A DNA stretch of 64,000 nt from positions 26,115 to 90,114 of the forward strand of contig CABYFY010000006.1 in the NCBI GenBank assembly GCA_902518355.1, in the 5' to 3' direction. How positions within the stretch are numbered: the stretch's first letter is position 1; every line of letters begins with the position of its first letter. A program made the translations under genes and the position numbers. Origin of the DNA: an uncultured Bacteroidota bacterium. Its GTDB lineage: Bacteria; Bacteroidota; Bacteroidia; Flavobacteriales; Flavobacteriaceae. This document shows, piece after piece, positions 18,427-29,594 of this stretch. Below the pieces are notes generated by a model. That model made no database searches, was not told the DNA's origin, and was given only the letters and a program-made list of their open reading frames with translations.

Positions 18427-19437
18427 ATGGATGTTAGTGAAATCGGTGAAATAAAAAGTCTTTTATCTGAAAAAAAGGAAATAGTAATAATTCCACACAA
18501 AAACCCTGATGGTGATGCAATTGGTGCTAGTACAGGCTTAAAGAATTATTTGGATAATTATAATCATAATGTAGAAATTATCAGTCCCAATAAATTTCCT
18601 GACTTTCTGAGATGGATGGATCCTGATAATCATATAAAGATATTCTCTGAAGATGAAAATTGTATTCAAAAAATTATTAATGCAGATATAATTTTTACAC
18701 TTGACTTCAATAATCTAGTTAGAATATCATCAATGAAAGACCATGTTGAAAAATCTAATGCTATAATTATTATGATTGATCATCACGAGAATCCATCTAA
18801 TTATGCAGATTTCATGTACTCGGTTCCCGAAATGAGCTCAACTTGTGAGATGATTTATCATTTTATCGATAAACTTGGAGACAAGAATAAAATTGATAAA
18901 ACTATTTCACAATCCTTATATGCAGGGATTATGACCGATACTGGGTCATTTAAGTTTCCGTCAACAACTCACGTTACTCATGAAGTGGTATCAAAACTTT
19001 TAGAAACAGGTATATCTCACTCGGACATACATAACCAAATTTATGATAACAATAAATTTAAAAGGGTTCAACTTTTGAGCTTCGCCCTAAGTCAAATTAA
19101 AATAATTGAAGATTTAAATACATGTTATATATCATTGTCTCAAAAAAATCTTGATAAATTCAATTATGAAAAGGGTGATACTGAAGGAATTGTTAATTAT
19201 GGTCTTTCGATAAAAAATATTAAGTTTGCCGTCATTTTTATGGAAAATTTAAAGGAAAACGTCATAAGAATTTCATTAAGATCGAGAGGAGATTTTGATG
19301 TAAATGAATTTTCGAAAAACATATTTGGTGGAGGTGGACATAAAAATGCCGCTGGAGCCGTAAGTAAAAAAACTCTTAAAGAAACAATAGATTATTTTAT
19401 TGGATCATTAAAAAATTATAAAGAATTATTAAAATAA
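18427..19437 (+). CDS. DHH/DHHA1 phosphoesterase (NrnA-like oligoribonuclease/pAp phosphatase)
   Basis: Mn-dependent phosphoesterase that degrades nanoRNA and, in bifunctional members, dephosphorylates pAp. The DHH domain is intact: [20 protein letters not shown] (His24, Asp28, Asp30), TLDFNN (about 91-96) and [10 protein letters not shown] with DHH at 118-120. Further downstream [13 protein letters not shown] supplies a metal ligand, and the DHHA1 substrate motif is [10 protein letters not shown] (301-310). Length 336 fits NrnA. It is four bases before the immunophilin gene, with which it is probably co-transcribed, as in other Flavobacteria where a GldI-type isomerase follows. Confidence 0.92.
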   Translation: MDVSEIGEIKSLLSEKKEIVIIPHKNPDGDAIGASTGLKNYLDNYNHNVEIISPNKFPDFLRWMDPDNHIKIFSEDENCIQKIINADIIFTLDFNNLVRISSMKDHVEKSNAIIIMIDHHENPSNYADFMYSVPEMSSTCEMIYHFIDKLGDKNKIDKTISQSLYAGIMTDTGSFKFPSTTHVTHEVVSKLLETGISHSDIHNQIYDNNKFKRVQLLSFALSQIKIIEDLNTCYISLSQKNLDKFNYEKGDTEGIVNYGLSIKNIKFAVIFMENLKENVIRISLRSRGDFDVNEFSKNIFGGGGHKNAAGAVSKKTLKETIDYFIGSLKNYKELLK

Positions 19438-19441
19438 AATT

Positions 19442-20584
19442 ATGAAAACAAAATTTGCAATTTTTTTCCTAGTATGTTCAATGGTTTTTGCATGTGATAA
19501 TAATTACAGCAATTACCAAGATTTAGAAGACGGTCTATATGCTGAGTTTAATACCAGTATGGGTGTAATGCTAATTAAATTAACATATGATAAAACGCCA
19601 GTAACAGTTGCGAATTTTGTTGCTCTGGCAGAAGGGAATCATCCAAAAGTTGATAATGATTTTAAAGGTAAGAAATTTTATAATGGAATAATCTTTCACC
19701 GAGTTATCGACAAATTTATGATTCAAGGTGGAGATCCAAGTGGAGATGGAACTGGAGGACCAGGTTATAAGTTTTTAGACGAAATTGACTTAACCCTTAG
19801 ACACGACAAACCCGGAGTGCTTTCAATGGCAAATTCTGGCCCTGGAACAAACGGTAGTCAATTTTTTATCACAGAGGTCCCTACCCCGCACTTAGACGGC
19901 AAACATACAGTATTTGGACATGTGGTAAAAGGAATTGAAATACAGGATGCCATTTCAAATGTTGAAACTGCAATTGCTGATAGACCAGTAAAAGATGTAA
20001 CTATTAATAATCTTAAAATAATCAGAATTGGATCTGACGCAAAAGGTTTTGATGCAGTAAAAATATGGAATGAAATGGAACCAAAACTGTTTATCATGCA
20101 AGAGGAAAAGAAAAGAGCTGCCATTGAAAAAATGGATTCACTTGCTAGAATTGAAAAAGAAAAGAATAATAATTATAGAGAAAAAGCAACAAAATTAAGA
20201 TCCGGGGTTGAAATATATTACATAAACAAAGGAAAAGGAATCAAACCAATTGAGGGTGATGAGATTTTCTTTTATTACGAAGGTTATTTAGCAATAAACG
20301 GAGTATTATTTGGCACAAACAGAAAGGATATAATGATTGCTTACGATAGATACTCAGCTGAAGATGAAAGTAAAGGATGGTATGACCCTTCAAAAATCAC
20401 CTACTCAAACGATATGCAGCTAATTCAAGGATTTAGAGAGGTATTAATGACAATGAGTGTAGGAGACAAGGTATATGCATATATCCCATCAGAAATGGGT
20501 TATGGAAATAGAGCTATGGGTAATAGAATTCCTGCAAATTCAGATTTAGAGTTTATAATTGAGTTAGTAGATATATCTAACTAA
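19442..20584 (+). CDS. Dual-domain peptidyl-prolyl isomerase lipoprotein (cyclophilin + FKBP)
   Basis: A 380-residue lipoprotein (signal to Cys18 in MVFACDNN) with two unrelated prolyl isomerase folds. Residues about 30-195 are a cyclophilin: [40 protein letters not shown] and [14 protein letters not shown] charged helical linker (about 210-250) follows, then an FKBP domain (about 260-380): [40 protein letters not shown] and [16 protein letters not shown]. This matches the dual-family immunophilins known from some bacteria and protists. It likely folds proteins in the periplasm or at the outer membrane. GldI, a gliding lipoprotein, is FKBP only. The stop overlaps pepD. Confidence 0.92.
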   Translation: MKTKFAIFFLVCSMVFACDNNYSNYQDLEDGLYAEFNTSMGVMLIKLTYDKTPVTVANFVALAEGNHPKVDNDFKGKKFYNGIIFHRVIDKFMIQGGDPSGDGTGGPGYKFLDEIDLTLRHDKPGVLSMANSGPGTNGSQFFITEVPTPHLDGKHTVFGHVVKGIEIQDAISNVETAIADRPVKDVTINNLKIIRIGSDAKGFDAVKIWNEMEPKLFIMQEEKKRAAIEKMDSLARIEKEKNNNYREKATKLRSGVEIYYINKGKGIKPIEGDEIFFYYEGYLAINGVLFGTNRKDIMIAYDRYSAEDESKGWYDPSKITYSNDMQLIQGFREVLMTMSVGDKVYAYIPSEMGYGNRAMGNRIPANSDLEFIIELVDISN

Positions 20585-22047
20585 TTAACTTTTTCAGGGA
20601 TATTACTAAGAATTTCTCTAAAAAATCTCCAAAATTTTTGAGTCGATGATATTGAAGCCTTTTCGTCAGGTGAATGAGCTCCTAATATAGTTGGTCCAAA
20701 ACTTATCATATCCATTTCTGGATAATGAGATCCAATTATGCCACACTCCAAACCAGCATGAATTACATTAACCTTTGGCTCTGATGAAAACAACGTGATA
20801 TATGAATCCTTTACCTCTTTTAATGTGGCTGAATTTAGGTTAGGCTCCCATCCGGGATAACCTCCTGAAAATTTACTATCACATCCAATATTTTCAAATA
20901 TATTTGAAATAATCTTTGATAACTTATCCTTTGAATTCTCAGATGATGACCTTGTCAAACATTGAATTTTAAGTTTTCCCTCAATTAATCTAATATTGGC
21001 TAAATTATTTGATGTTTCAACCAAGCCTTCAATGTTTTCACTCATTTCAAAGACCCCGTTCGGACATTCGTTTATTGCATTAATTAATTCTTTCGATCCA
21101 ATAGCGCCAATTGTTTGAAATCTATTTTCTAATAATTCAAATTCTAAATTTATATTATCATCTGTTTCTTTAAATTCAGCTACTAATGTTTGTGATGTAT
21201 TTTTCATTATTTTTTTAAATGAATTCAAATTATCTTCGTCAAATGAGATTATTGTGGAACTCTCTCTAGGAATGGCATTCCTCAATCCTCCCCCATCAAT
21301 CGAACATATTTTAACATCAAAATCTGAATTAAGTTTTTGAATAAGTTCAAATAATATTTTATTTGAATTACCAAGACCCTTGTGAATTTCAGCTCCAGAG
21401 TGACCACCCGTTAATCCGTTCAATAAAATTTTTACATTGATCTCATCCTCTTTTAATTCTTGTAGAGGATAATTTTTACTCATAGTTATATCAATTCCAC
21501 CAGCACAACCAACACAAATTTCATCATCTTCCTCTGTATCAAGATTTAATAATATTTTTCCTGTAAGAATAGTGTCAGAAAGATTTAACGCGCCGGTCAT
21601 TCCAGTTTCCTCATCAATAGTAAATAATGCTTCGATCTTTGGATGTGAAATTTCATTACTTTCTAATATAGCCATGATTGCAGCAACTCCTAATCCGTTG
21701 TCAGCTCCTAAAGTTGTCCCGTCTGCCTTTACCCAGTCGCCATCAACATACATTTTGATTCCAGAATTTAAAAAATCAAATTCAACATCATTATTTTTTT
21801 CATGAACCATATCAACATGGGATTGAAGAACAACAGTTTCACGAGTAATCATATCATGCGTTGATTCTTTTACTATTACTAAATTTCCAACTTCATCTTG
21901 CTTATACATTAGGTTATTTTTTGTTGCAAACGAAATTAAAAATTCTATAACACGATCTTCTTTCTTTGAAGGTCTTGGAACTTCATTTAACAAAACAAAG
22001 TTTTTCCAAACCTCTTTTGGCTCAACATTTGAAACTTCTACACTCAT
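20581..22047 (-). CDS. pepD: Aminoacyl-histidine dipeptidase (M20C)
   Basis: Cytosolic zinc dipeptidase with broad specificity. The 488-residue protein carries the M20 metal site: [49 protein letters not shown] and [12 protein letters not shown], then [10 protein letters not shown]. The lid domain has [20 protein letters not shown] and the end has [20 protein letters not shown]. The start is taken as the ATG at 22047; a GTG two codons upstream is possible. It converges on the immunophilin gene, sharing CTAA for the two stops, and is divergent from the DUF3810 gene. Confidence 0.95.
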   Translation of the reverse strand: MSVEVSNVEPKEVWKNFVLLNEVPRPSKKEDRVIEFLISFATKNNLMYKQDEVGNLVIVKESTHDMITRETVVLQSHVDMVHEKNNDVEFDFLNSGIKMYVDGDWVKADGTTLGADNGLGVAAIMAILESNEISHPKIEALFTIDEETGMTGALNLSDTILTGKILLNLDTEEDDEICVGCAGGIDITMSKNYPLQELKEDEINVKILLNGLTGGHSGAEIHKGLGNSNKILFELIQKLNSDFDVKICSIDGGGLRNAIPRESSTIISFDEDNLNSFKKIMKNTSQTLVAEFKETDDNINLEFELLENRFQTIGAIGSKELINAINECPNGVFEMSENIEGLVETSNNLANIRLIEGKLKIQCLTRSSSENSKDKLSKIISNIFENIGCDSKFSGGYPGWEPNLNSATLKEVKDSYITLFSSEPKVNVIHAGLECGIIGSHYPEMDMISFGPTILGAHSPDEKASISSTQKFWRFFREILSNIPEKVN

Positions 22048-22111
22048 ATTCACAGATTTTTTATAAAATTAACGAATAATAAATTTATAATTTCGTTAAT
22101 ATATTTTAAAT

Positions 22112-23176
22112 ATGAAAAAATTAAAGTTTTCATTGACTATAGGTTTAGTACCCTTTTTAATAATAATTAACTATTTAAATCCAAGCAATATAGTTTTTGA
22201 AAAATATTATTCAAATCTACTTTATCCTCTAATCTCAGAAAAACTACGATTAATTACAGGTTGGGTAGTTTTTCCTGTAGGAGACGTTTTGTATTTATTT
22301 CTAGGTATTAGCTTAATTTATTTCATAATTAGTGATGTAAATAACATTTTTAACAAAATCATTAATCTTGGATCATCTATTTTTATCTTGACTTTTTTAT
22401 TTTACATTCTCTGGGGATTTAATTACAAGAGAATCACTATCAAAGACAAATTAAATATTAAGAATGAATTTGATAAAAAGGAGTTGGTGAATTTTACTGA
22501 AAATCTCATAAATAAGATTAACGATAAGCATGAATTATTGTTTATTCATGATAGTGTTAAACCAAAAAACATATATAGTTTTGAAAAAAATATTCAAACT
22601 TCAAAAGAAAATACGGCAAAATTAAAAGGTATTTTCAAAGAATCACTATTAAAGTCTAATTATAAAAATGTTTCTGTAAAAAAATCATTATTTAGCTTAC
22701 CTCTGACCTATATGGGTTTTAGCGGTTATATTAATCCTTTCACTAACGAAGCCAATATTAACCGAAAAATTCCTTCAACCAGCTTAACATTTGTGATTAA
22801 TCATGAAATTGCACATCAGCTTGGGATTGCCAGTGAAAAAGATGCAAATTTTATTTCATATGTAATGCTAATTAATAGTGATAATCATTATCATAATTTC
22901 TGTGGTTATTCCTATGCTTTAAAATTATGTTTAAATGAACTTTCGAAAATAGATTATAATCTGTACCAAGAGTTATTAAAAAAAGTAAATAAGGGAATCA
23001 TTAAAGATTATGTTGAAATCAATAATTTTTGGAAAAAATATGATGGTAAAATTGAAGAGGTTTCGAAAAAAAGTTATGACTTATATCTAAAACAAAATAA
23101 TATACAAACGGGTATTAAAAATTATAATGAAAGTATTTCTTTAATTTTAAACTTCAAGAATCAAATAAATGAGTAA
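22112..23176 (+). CDS. DUF3810 membrane protein with HExxH metalloprotease motif
   Basis: A 354-residue protein with about three N-terminal membrane helices (residues 1-110; DVLYLFLGISLIYFIISDVN is typical) and a soluble part bearing NHEIAHQLGIASEKDANFIS, whose HEIAH (231-235) is the zinc-binding motif of gluzincin/minigluzincin-like proteases. A conserved segment LPLTYMGFSGYINPFTNEAN lies upstream. The DUF3810 family is uncharacterised to my knowledge; proteolysis is inferred from the motif. It overlaps the following SpoU methyltransferase gene by eight bases. Confidence 0.87.
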   Translation: MKKLKFSLTIGLVPFLIIINYLNPSNIVFEKYYSNLLYPLISEKLRLITGWVVFPVGDVLYLFLGISLIYFIISDVNNIFNKIINLGSSIFILTFLFYILWGFNYKRITIKDKLNIKNEFDKKELVNFTENLINKINDKHELLFIHDSVKPKNIYSFEKNIQTSKENTAKLKGIFKESLLKSNYKNVSVKKSLFSLPLTYMGFSGYINPFTNEANINRKIPSTSLTFVINHEIAHQLGIASEKDANFISYVMLINSDNHYHNFCGYSYALKLCLNELSKIDYNLYQELLKKVNKGIIKDYVEINNFWKKYDGKIEEVSKKSYDLYLKQNNIQTGIKNYNESISLILNFKNQINE

Positions 23177-23957
23177 AAGAATAACAAGCTTAGATAATAA
23201 AGAAATTAAAAATATAATTCGACTTACAAATAAATCTAGATTAAGAAATGAATCTAAATTATTTGTTGTCGAAGGTTTAAGAGAGCTAAGAATGGCAAAT
23301 TCAAATAGCTTCAATATTAAAAAGTTGTTTTGCAATACAAATATTGCTAACCTTGAATCTGTTAAATCTGAATTTAAATCTGAAATAATTGAGGTTAATA
23401 ACGAGGTGTATTCTAAAATAAGTTTTAGAAATACAACCGAAGGGCTTGTTGGTATTTTGGAACAGAAAGATGAAAAAATTGAGTTATTACCAAAAAAAAA
23501 TAATCTGGTAATTATTCTTGACGGAGTTGAAAAACCTGGGAATATTGGTGCCATTTTGAGAAGTTGTGATGCTGCTAAGGTTGATCTCATTATAATTAAT
23601 AATCAAAAATGTGACTTATATAACCCAAATGTTATAAGATCTAGTTTAGGTACAATCTTTTCACAAAAAATAATTATTGATGATTATGAGTCCACATATA
23701 ATTTTTTAAAGAAAAACAATTTAAATGTTTATGCCACTTCGTTAAATGGGGAAAAAAATATTGATAAAATCAATTATAATAAATCCTGCGCTGTAGTTGT
23801 AGGGTCAGAAAACTTAGGAATATCAAAATTCTGGGACACAAAATCTGATGAATTAATCAAAATTCCGATGCTTGGATCAATTGATTCGCTTAATGTGTCT
23901 GTTTCTGCCGCAATTGTTTTATATGAGATAAATAGACAGAATGACTTTAATAGATAA
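23169..23957 (+). CDS. TrmH/SpoU family RNA 2'-O-methyltransferase
   Basis: SAM-dependent ribose methyltransferase with a trefoil-knot fold acting on tRNA or rRNA. The N-terminal substrate-binding domain ends near residue 100; the SPOUT motifs are LDGVEKPGNIGAILRSCDAA, then CAVVVGSENLGISKFW and IPMLGSIDSLNVSVSAAIVL. The 262-residue length and layout resemble RlmB and its relatives; the target nucleotide cannot be inferred. The gene overlaps the DUF3810 gene, and 59 bases separate it from the Rel/SpoT gene. Confidence 0.92.
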   Translation: MSKRITSLDNKEIKNIIRLTNKSRLRNESKLFVVEGLRELRMANSNSFNIKKLFCNTNIANLESVKSEFKSEIIEVNNEVYSKISFRNTTEGLVGILEQKDEKIELLPKKNNLVIILDGVEKPGNIGAILRSCDAAKVDLIIINNQKCDLYNPNVIRSSLGTIFSQKIIIDDYESTYNFLKKNNLNVYATSLNGEKNIDKINYNKSCAVVVGSENLGISKFWDTKSDELIKIPMLGSIDSLNVSVSAAIVLYEINRQNDFNR

Positions 23958-23981
23958 GTTCTTAAATATTATATAAAGAAA

Positions 23982-24012
23982 TTGTCTATTAACCTTCTTT
24001 ATGCTAATTTTA
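23982..24012 (+). promoter_or_regulatory. Candidate promoter for Rel/SpoT gene
   Basis: TTG at 23982-23984, a 20-base spacer and TAATTTTA at 24005-24012 (seven of eight to TAnnTTTG) form the best two-part match to the Bacteroidota promoter consensus in this part of the window. The -7 box ends four bases before the ATG, so the transcript would be leaderless or nearly so. Confidence 0.45.
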
Positions 24013-24016
24013 AGAT

Positions 24017-26236
24017 ATGCCTATTCATGATATCGAAATAGAAAAAAAAGCATTAGCTAAGGAATATAAGGAGCTTTTAAGAATTAGCTACCAGTCACTC
24101 AGCAAAGATGATAAAAAATTAATTCGAAAAGCCTTTGATTATGCTGTTGACGCTCATCAGCACCAAAGAAGAAAATCAGGTGAAGCTTATATTTTCCACC
24201 CCATAGCTGTTGCCAAAATTGTTGCATCTGAAATTGGACTTGATGCTGTTTCAATTGCATCTGCTCTCATTCACGATGTTGTTGAAGATAATAATGATCA
24301 CACATTGGAACGAATCCAAAAAGAATTTGGAGATAAAATTGCGAAAATTGTTGATGGATTAACCAAGATAGGTAAACTTAATACGAAAGGATATTCAGAT
24401 GTTTCAATTCAGGCAGAAAATTACAGAAAAATGTTACTTACCCTTAATGAAGATGTAAGGGTAATAATAATTAAAATTGCTGACAGGCTTCACAATATGC
24501 AAACTCTTGGCAGTATGCCTTATGAAAAACAGATCCAAAAAGCATCAGAAACCTTATATATTTATGCTCCACTTGCACATAGAATCGGGTTATATAATAT
24601 TAAAACAGAATTGGAAGATTTAGGCTTAAAATATACCGATCCCGATACTTATGATGAAATATCAAAAAAACTAATTGAAAGTAAAAAAGACCAGGATGAG
24701 TATATCGATAAGTTTAATTCAATAATTAGTTCAACATTAACAAAAGAAAAACTTAAATACAATATTAAAGGCAGAACAAAGTCAATCTTTTCAATAAATA
24801 ATAAAATGATAAGACAAGGGATTTCCTTTGAGGAAGTCTATGATAAATTTGCCGTTAGAATTGTTTATAAGTCAAAACCAGAAAAAGAGAAATTTATTGC
24901 ATGGAAAATATATTCGATAATCACTGATAATTTCACTCCTAATCCAACGAGATTAAGGGACTGGATATCAGCACCAAAATCAACTGGATACGAAGCACTA
25001 CACATAACTGTTGTAGGTCCTAAGAGCAAATGGGTTGAAGTTCAAATCAGAAGTGAGAGGATGGATGAAATTGCAGAAAAGGGATATGCAGCTCATTATA
25101 AATACAAACAAAAAGATGATACAAATGACAATTTAGACTCTTGGATTAATAAATTACAAGAAGCACTTGAAAACTCTGAAACAAATGCAGTAGATTTTGT
25201 TGAACAATTCAAATTGAATTTATATTCAAAAGAAATTTTTGTGTTCACACCAACCGGAGATTTAAAATCTCTACCAAAGGGTGCAACTCCTCTAGATTTT
25301 GCGTTTGCTATTCATACTGAAGTTGGATTAAAAACAAGAGGTGCAAAAGTTAATGGAAAACTAGTCCCTTTAAATAAAGAATTATCTAGTGGAGACAGAG
25401 TTGAAATTTTAACTTCTGACAAAATTAAGCCAAGCGCAAACTGGTTAGACTATGCAACAACCGCCAGAGCGAAATCAAAGATTAAGTCCACATTAAATGA
25501 AGAAAAGAAACTACTTGCTGATGAGGGTAAACAGATACTAAAAAGAAAACTAAAGCATTTAAAAATTAATTTTAGTGACAGTATTATAACTGAGCTTCAA
25601 AAATATTTTAAACTTAATACCAGTCAGGATCTATTTTACCGAGTTGGAATAAATACCATAGATAACGAGAAATTAAAAAAATTCGTTTCTTCAAGGAGTA
25701 ATAAATTCATAAGCTATATAAGAAAAAAGATTTCAAGAGGCAGTGATGTTAAAATTGATGAAAAAAATCAAGATGAAATAACTTCAAAATATGATTTACT
25801 AGTTTTTGGAAATGATGAAGAAAAACTTGATTATAAAAATGCTCCTTGCTGCAACCCAATTCCTGGTGATAAGGTGTTTGGATTCATAACAATAAATGAC
25901 GGTATTAAGGTTCATAAAAAGAATTGCCCTAATTCACTAAGCCTGCAATCAAATTATGACTACAGAATAATAAAAGCAAAATGGATTGATTCATCCCAAG
26001 AAAAATTTACAGTTCAAATTAATATTACAGGAATTGACAAATTGGGATTGTTAAATAATATAACAAAAGTCATTTCAGAAAATATGAATATTAATATGAA
26101 AAGGCTTAATTTTGAAACAGCTGGAAATACGTTTGTAGGCAATATAATTATTTCCGTCAAATCAAATGTTGAGGTAAATAATCTCATAAAAAAACTAAAA
26201 GTTTTGAATGGAATTGACAAAATCAAAAGAACATAA
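24017..26236 (+). CDS. Bifunctional (p)ppGpp synthetase/hydrolase (Rel/SpoT, RSH)
   Basis: Makes and degrades the stringent-response alarmone. Domain order over 739 residues: HD hydrolase with HPIAVAKIV and SALIHDVVEDNN (His86-Asp87); synthetase with GRTKSIFSINNKMIRQGISF, AVRIVY, RDWISAPKSTGYEALH and EVQIRSERMDEIAEKGYAAH; TGS domain EIFVFTPTGDLKSLPKGATP; a zinc-finger-like region with NAPCCNPIPGD; and a C-terminal ACT domain (FTVQINITGIDKLGLLNNIT). Both catalytic domains look intact, so it is likely the sole long RSH. It precedes the Fur-like gene by 16 bases, a usual order (rsh-fur-purA) in Flavobacteriaceae. Confidence 0.95.
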   Translation: MPIHDIEIEKKALAKEYKELLRISYQSLSKDDKKLIRKAFDYAVDAHQHQRRKSGEAYIFHPIAVAKIVASEIGLDAVSIASALIHDVVEDNNDHTLERIQKEFGDKIAKIVDGLTKIGKLNTKGYSDVSIQAENYRKMLLTLNEDVRVIIIKIADRLHNMQTLGSMPYEKQIQKASETLYIYAPLAHRIGLYNIKTELEDLGLKYTDPDTYDEISKKLIESKKDQDEYIDKFNSIISSTLTKEKLKYNIKGRTKSIFSINNKMIRQGISFEEVYDKFAVRIVYKSKPEKEKFIAWKIYSIITDNFTPNPTRLRDWISAPKSTGYEALHITVVGPKSKWVEVQIRSERMDEIAEKGYAAHYKYKQKDDTNDNLDSWINKLQEALENSETNAVDFVEQFKLNLYSKEIFVFTPTGDLKSLPKGATPLDFAFAIHTEVGLKTRGAKVNGKLVPLNKELSSGDRVEILTSDKIKPSANWLDYATTARAKSKIKSTLNEEKKLLADEGKQILKRKLKHLKINFSDSIITELQKYFKLNTSQDLFYRVGINTIDNEKLKKFVSSRSNKFISYIRKKISRGSDVKIDEKNQDEITSKYDLLVFGNDEEKLDYKNAPCCNPIPGDKVFGFITINDGIKVHKKNCPNSLSLQSNYDYRIIKAKWIDSSQEKFTVQINITGIDKLGLLNNITKVISENMNINMKRLNFETAGNTFVGNIIISVKSNVEVNNLIKKLKVLNGIDKIKRT

Positions 26237-26252
26237 ATAGTGTTAATTAACT

Positions 26253-26711
26253 ATGTCAGATAATATAAATAATCAAAACACTGTAAAGGATGTATTTACA
26301 GAATTTTTAGAAAAAAAAGGTTATCGAAAAACGCCTGAAAGATATGCAATCTTAAAAGAGGTTTATGAGACCAAATTTCATTTTGATATTGAATCATTAT
26401 ATGTCAAGATGAAGAATAAAAAATACAGAGTTTCCAGAGCAACTCTTTATAATACTATAGAACTTCTACTTGAATGTTCTTTAGTTCGCAAACATCAGTT
26501 TTCAAATGACCATCAAGCATCATATGAAAAATGTTACTTTAACAATCAACATGATCACCTGATTATTAGTAACTCTGGTGAGGTAATTGAATTTTGTGAT
26601 CCAAGAATAAATACAATTAAACAAACGATAGAGGAGGTTTTTGATGTTACTATTGATAGTCATTCATTGTACTTCTATGGAAAAAAAAATAAAAAAAATA
26701 AATGGCCGTAG
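26253..26711 (+). CDS. Fur family transcriptional regulator
   Basis: A 152-residue metal-responsive repressor-like protein. The winged helix covers about residues 15-95 ([20 protein letters not shown], then [20 protein letters not shown] as the recognition part). The dimerisation domain keeps QHDHLI and FCDPRI but has no CxxC pairs, so the structural zinc site of Fur/PerR is absent; the regulatory metal may be Fe, Mn or Zn. Members next to purA are common in this class. The 3' end overlaps purA by ten bases, linking its expression to purA. Fur versus PerR cannot be decided here. Confidence 0.9.
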   Translation: MSDNINNQNTVKDVFTEFLEKKGYRKTPERYAILKEVYETKFHFDIESLYVKMKNKKYRVSRATLYNTIELLLECSLVRKHQFSNDHQASYEKCYFNNQHDHLIISNSGEVIEFCDPRINTIKQTIEEVFDVTIDSHSLYFYGKKNKKNKWP

Positions 26712-27973
26712 ACTTGTTATTAGGACTCCAATGGGGTGATGAAGGAAAAGGTAAAATTGTTGATGTATTAACATCTAATTACGATATAATTGCTAGATTT
26801 CAGGGTGGGCCAAATGCTGGTCACACTCTCGTATTCAATGATAAGAAATATGTTTTACATACCATTCCTTCTGGAATATTTCACAATGACAAAATTAATT
26901 TAATAGGAAATGGAGTTGTAATAGACCCAGTAATATTGAATAAAGAAATTGAAAATATCAAAAAAGAAAATGTTGATATAAGTAAAACTTTATTTATTTC
27001 AAGAAAAGCACATTTAATTCTTCCTACACACAGACTTCTTGATGCAGCCAGTGAAAAATCAAAAGGGAAAAATAAAATCGGTTCTACTCTAAAAGGAATA
27101 GGACCTACATATATGGACAAAACCGGAAGAAATGGTTTTAGAGTTGGTGATTTAGAGAGTAAAAACTGGAAAATAAAGTATTACGATCTATCAAAAAAAC
27201 ATCAACAATTGATTGATTTTTATAATGTTGAGCTTGATTTTAGTTTGGAAGATTTAGAGTCAGAGTTTTTTGAGGCTATTGAAAAACTTAAAAAAATAAA
27301 TTTTGTAGACTCTGAAAATTTATTATTTGAATCACAGGATAAAAATAAATCAATTCTTGCTGAAGGAGCTCAGGGTTCTCTATTAGATATTGATTTTGGT
27401 ACTTATCCATATGTTACATCCTCTAATACAACTGCAGCCGGTGCTTGTACAGGTTTGGGAATATCCCCAAATTCTATCAATGATGTCTTTGGAATTTTTA
27501 AAGCCTATACAACAAGAGTTGGATCAGGCCCGTTTCCAACCGAATTATTTGATGATTATGGCAAAACAATGAGTAAAGTTGGTAATGAATTTGGAGCTAC
27601 AACTGGAAGGCCAAGAAGGTGTGGATGGTTAGATTTAGTTGCTCTTAAATATGCCTGTAGAATTAACGGAGTTACCAAGCTTATGATGATGAAAACCGAT
27701 GTTTTAAGTGGTTTTGATAAAATACTAGTATGTACAAAATACAAATATAGAGGGGAAACAATAGAGAATTTACCCTATAATCTTTCTGAAGAATCTCTTG
27801 AACCAGTTTATGAAGAGTTTCAGGGATGGTCTGAGGATTTAAGAGAGCTTAAATCTGCAGATAATTTACCCAAAAGTTTGAATAAATATATCGATTTTTT
27901 GGAATCTGAATTAAATATACCTATTGTTATTGTTTCTGTCGGACCTGACAGGAAAGAAACACTTTTTAGATAG
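26702..27973 (+). CDS. purA: Adenylosuccinate synthetase
   Basis: First committed step from IMP to AMP, using GTP and aspartate. The 423-residue protein is complete: [20 protein letters not shown] with the P-loop and catalytic Asp, [71 protein letters not shown] and [20 protein letters not shown]. It overlaps the Fur-like gene and is followed after four bases by the GTG-starting OstA-like gene. Confidence 0.98.
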   Translation: MAVDLLLGLQWGDEGKGKIVDVLTSNYDIIARFQGGPNAGHTLVFNDKKYVLHTIPSGIFHNDKINLIGNGVVIDPVILNKEIENIKKENVDISKTLFISRKAHLILPTHRLLDAASEKSKGKNKIGSTLKGIGPTYMDKTGRNGFRVGDLESKNWKIKYYDLSKKHQQLIDFYNVELDFSLEDLESEFFEAIEKLKKINFVDSENLLFESQDKNKSILAEGAQGSLLDIDFGTYPYVTSSNTTAAGACTGLGISPNSINDVFGIFKAYTTRVGSGPFPTELFDDYGKTMSKVGNEFGATTGRPRRCGWLDLVALKYACRINGVTKLMMMKTDVLSGFDKILVCTKYKYRGETIENLPYNLSEESLEPVYEEFQGWSEDLRELKSADNLPKSLNKYIDFLESELNIPIVIVSVGPDRKETLFR

Positions 27974-27977
27974 TAAG

Positions 27978-29585
27978 GTGAAAAAAAAATTCTTTTTAGT
28001 TTCTGTAATTCTTTTGGTTTTTTGTTTTTACACAAAAATCCTTGCACAAGAAAAAACAAAAATAAAAATTGAAAGAGCTGGATTCTTTGAAAAAGATAAA
28101 AATAAATTTCCTGACGCATCAGTCTTAACAAGAGATAAAGACCAAAAAGTACTTATTTCACATGATGGTGTATTGATGACATGTAATCAAGCATTTTTTT
28201 ACGAAGAAAGAAATTTTATTGAGGCTTTTGGTGAAGTTTCATTGAAACAAGGAGATACGCTAGATTTAAAGGCCAATTATCTTGAGTATAACGGCGACAC
28301 TAAATTAGTTTTTGCTAGCGGAAATGTTATTCTTAATGAACCAGAGTCAGAGCTTTATACTGAAACGTTATATTTTGACAGAAAGAAGCAGGAAGCATTT
28401 TATAATGAAAAAGGTAAATTGATTAGAACCTTAACCGATACAATATTTAGTGACAGGGGTACTTTTTTTGCCAATGAAAAAAAATATCGATTTGAAAAAA
28501 ATGTTGACTTAAGAACGCCGAAGTATAATATTTACTCAGATATATTGAACTATTTTACCGAAACAGGGAAATCATATTTTTCAGGACCTACTGATATTAT
28601 CACCGATGACTCAAAAATATATTGTGAAATCGGGTATTATGACACAACTAATGATAATGGATACTTTATTAAAAATTCAAAAATTGATTTCGAAGAATAC
28701 GTGATTAACGGGGACAGTATTTACTTTGATAAATCAACAAATTATGCATCTGCAACTAATAACATTAAAATTCTTGATACAATAAATAAAACTTTGACCA
28801 CTGGACACTATGCTGAAATTCATAGAAGTGTGGATTCAATGTTTATTAAAAAAAGAGCTTTAATTGCGTCATTCAAAGAAAGGGATACAACCTACATACA
28901 TGGTGAATCAATTATAATAACTGGAAAAGAGAATGAACAAATTATTAGGGCTTTTATGAATGGTAAAATTTTAAGAAATAATCTTAGTGGAAAATGCGAT
29001 TCAATACACTTCAATCAAATGACAGGAATTGCCCAATTAATTAATAAAGAAAATATAATCAATAGCAGGTCTAGAAAAACAAAAAAGCCGATTTTATGGA
29101 ATAATAGAAGTCAAATCACTGGGGATTCTATTCACATTAAATTTAATAACGAGGATGAAGTTATAGATTCCCTTTTTGTCTTTAATAATGCATTTATCAT
29201 TGAAAAGGATACAATGGAATTAGGATTTAATCAAATTTCGGGTAAAAGACTTAACGGAAATTTTATTGACGGAAAATTAAATGAGGTAGATATTATAAAA
29301 AATGCAGAGTCAATTTACTATTTAAGAAACTCAGAAAATGAGTTGATTGGCATTGACAAATCAAAGTCAGCTAAGATTAAAATATTTATTTCAGATCAAA
29401 ATATTGATACTTTCACTAAAATAAATCAAATTGATGGAAAGGTATATCCAGAAGATGAATTCAATGAAAATGATAAATTACTTAAAGGGTTTTATTTTAG
29501 AGAAGACGAAATTATAAGATCAATTGATGACCTATTTTTAGAGGATAAAAAGTTCAAATTGACAAAAATTAAAAGTTTAGAATAA
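27978..29585 (+). CDS. OstA/LptA-like exported protein
   Basis: A 535-residue secreted protein whose repeated beta segments (LDLKANYLEYNGDTKLVFAS, LYTETLYFDRKKQEAFYNEK, NGDSIYFDKSTNYASATNNI) match the OstA-like family that includes LptA and the LptD N-domain. In Bacteroidota such proteins are suspected in lipopolysaccharide transport. The signal peptide, KKKFFLVSVILLVFCFYTKI then LAQ, places the start at GTG 27978, four bases after the purA stop; earlier in-frame starts lie within purA and would bury the signal peptide. It is longer than LptA (about 185 residues) and lacks the LptD barrel. Confidence 0.85.
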   Translation: MKKKFFLVSVILLVFCFYTKILAQEKTKIKIERAGFFEKDKNKFPDASVLTRDKDQKVLISHDGVLMTCNQAFFYEERNFIEAFGEVSLKQGDTLDLKANYLEYNGDTKLVFASGNVILNEPESELYTETLYFDRKKQEAFYNEKGKLIRTLTDTIFSDRGTFFANEKKYRFEKNVDLRTPKYNIYSDILNYFTETGKSYFSGPTDIITDDSKIYCEIGYYDTTNDNGYFIKNSKIDFEEYVINGDSIYFDKSTNYASATNNIKILDTINKTLTTGHYAEIHRSVDSMFIKKRALIASFKERDTTYIHGESIIITGKENEQIIRAFMNGKILRNNLSGKCDSIHFNQMTGIAQLINKENIINSRSRKTKKPILWNNRSQITGDSIHIKFNNEDEVIDSLFVFNNAFIIEKDTMELGFNQISGKRLNGNFIDGKLNEVDIIKNAESIYYLRNSENELIGIDKSKSAKIKIFISDQNIDTFTKINQIDGKVYPEDEFNENDKLLKGFYFREDEIIRSIDDLFLEDKKFKLTKIKSLE

Positions 29586-29594
29586 AAATTTATC

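Noticed and set aside
27924..27977. Upstream start for the OstA-like protein within purA
   Set aside because: It would place 18 residues before the signal peptide; the GTG at 27978 puts the signal peptide at the N-terminus.
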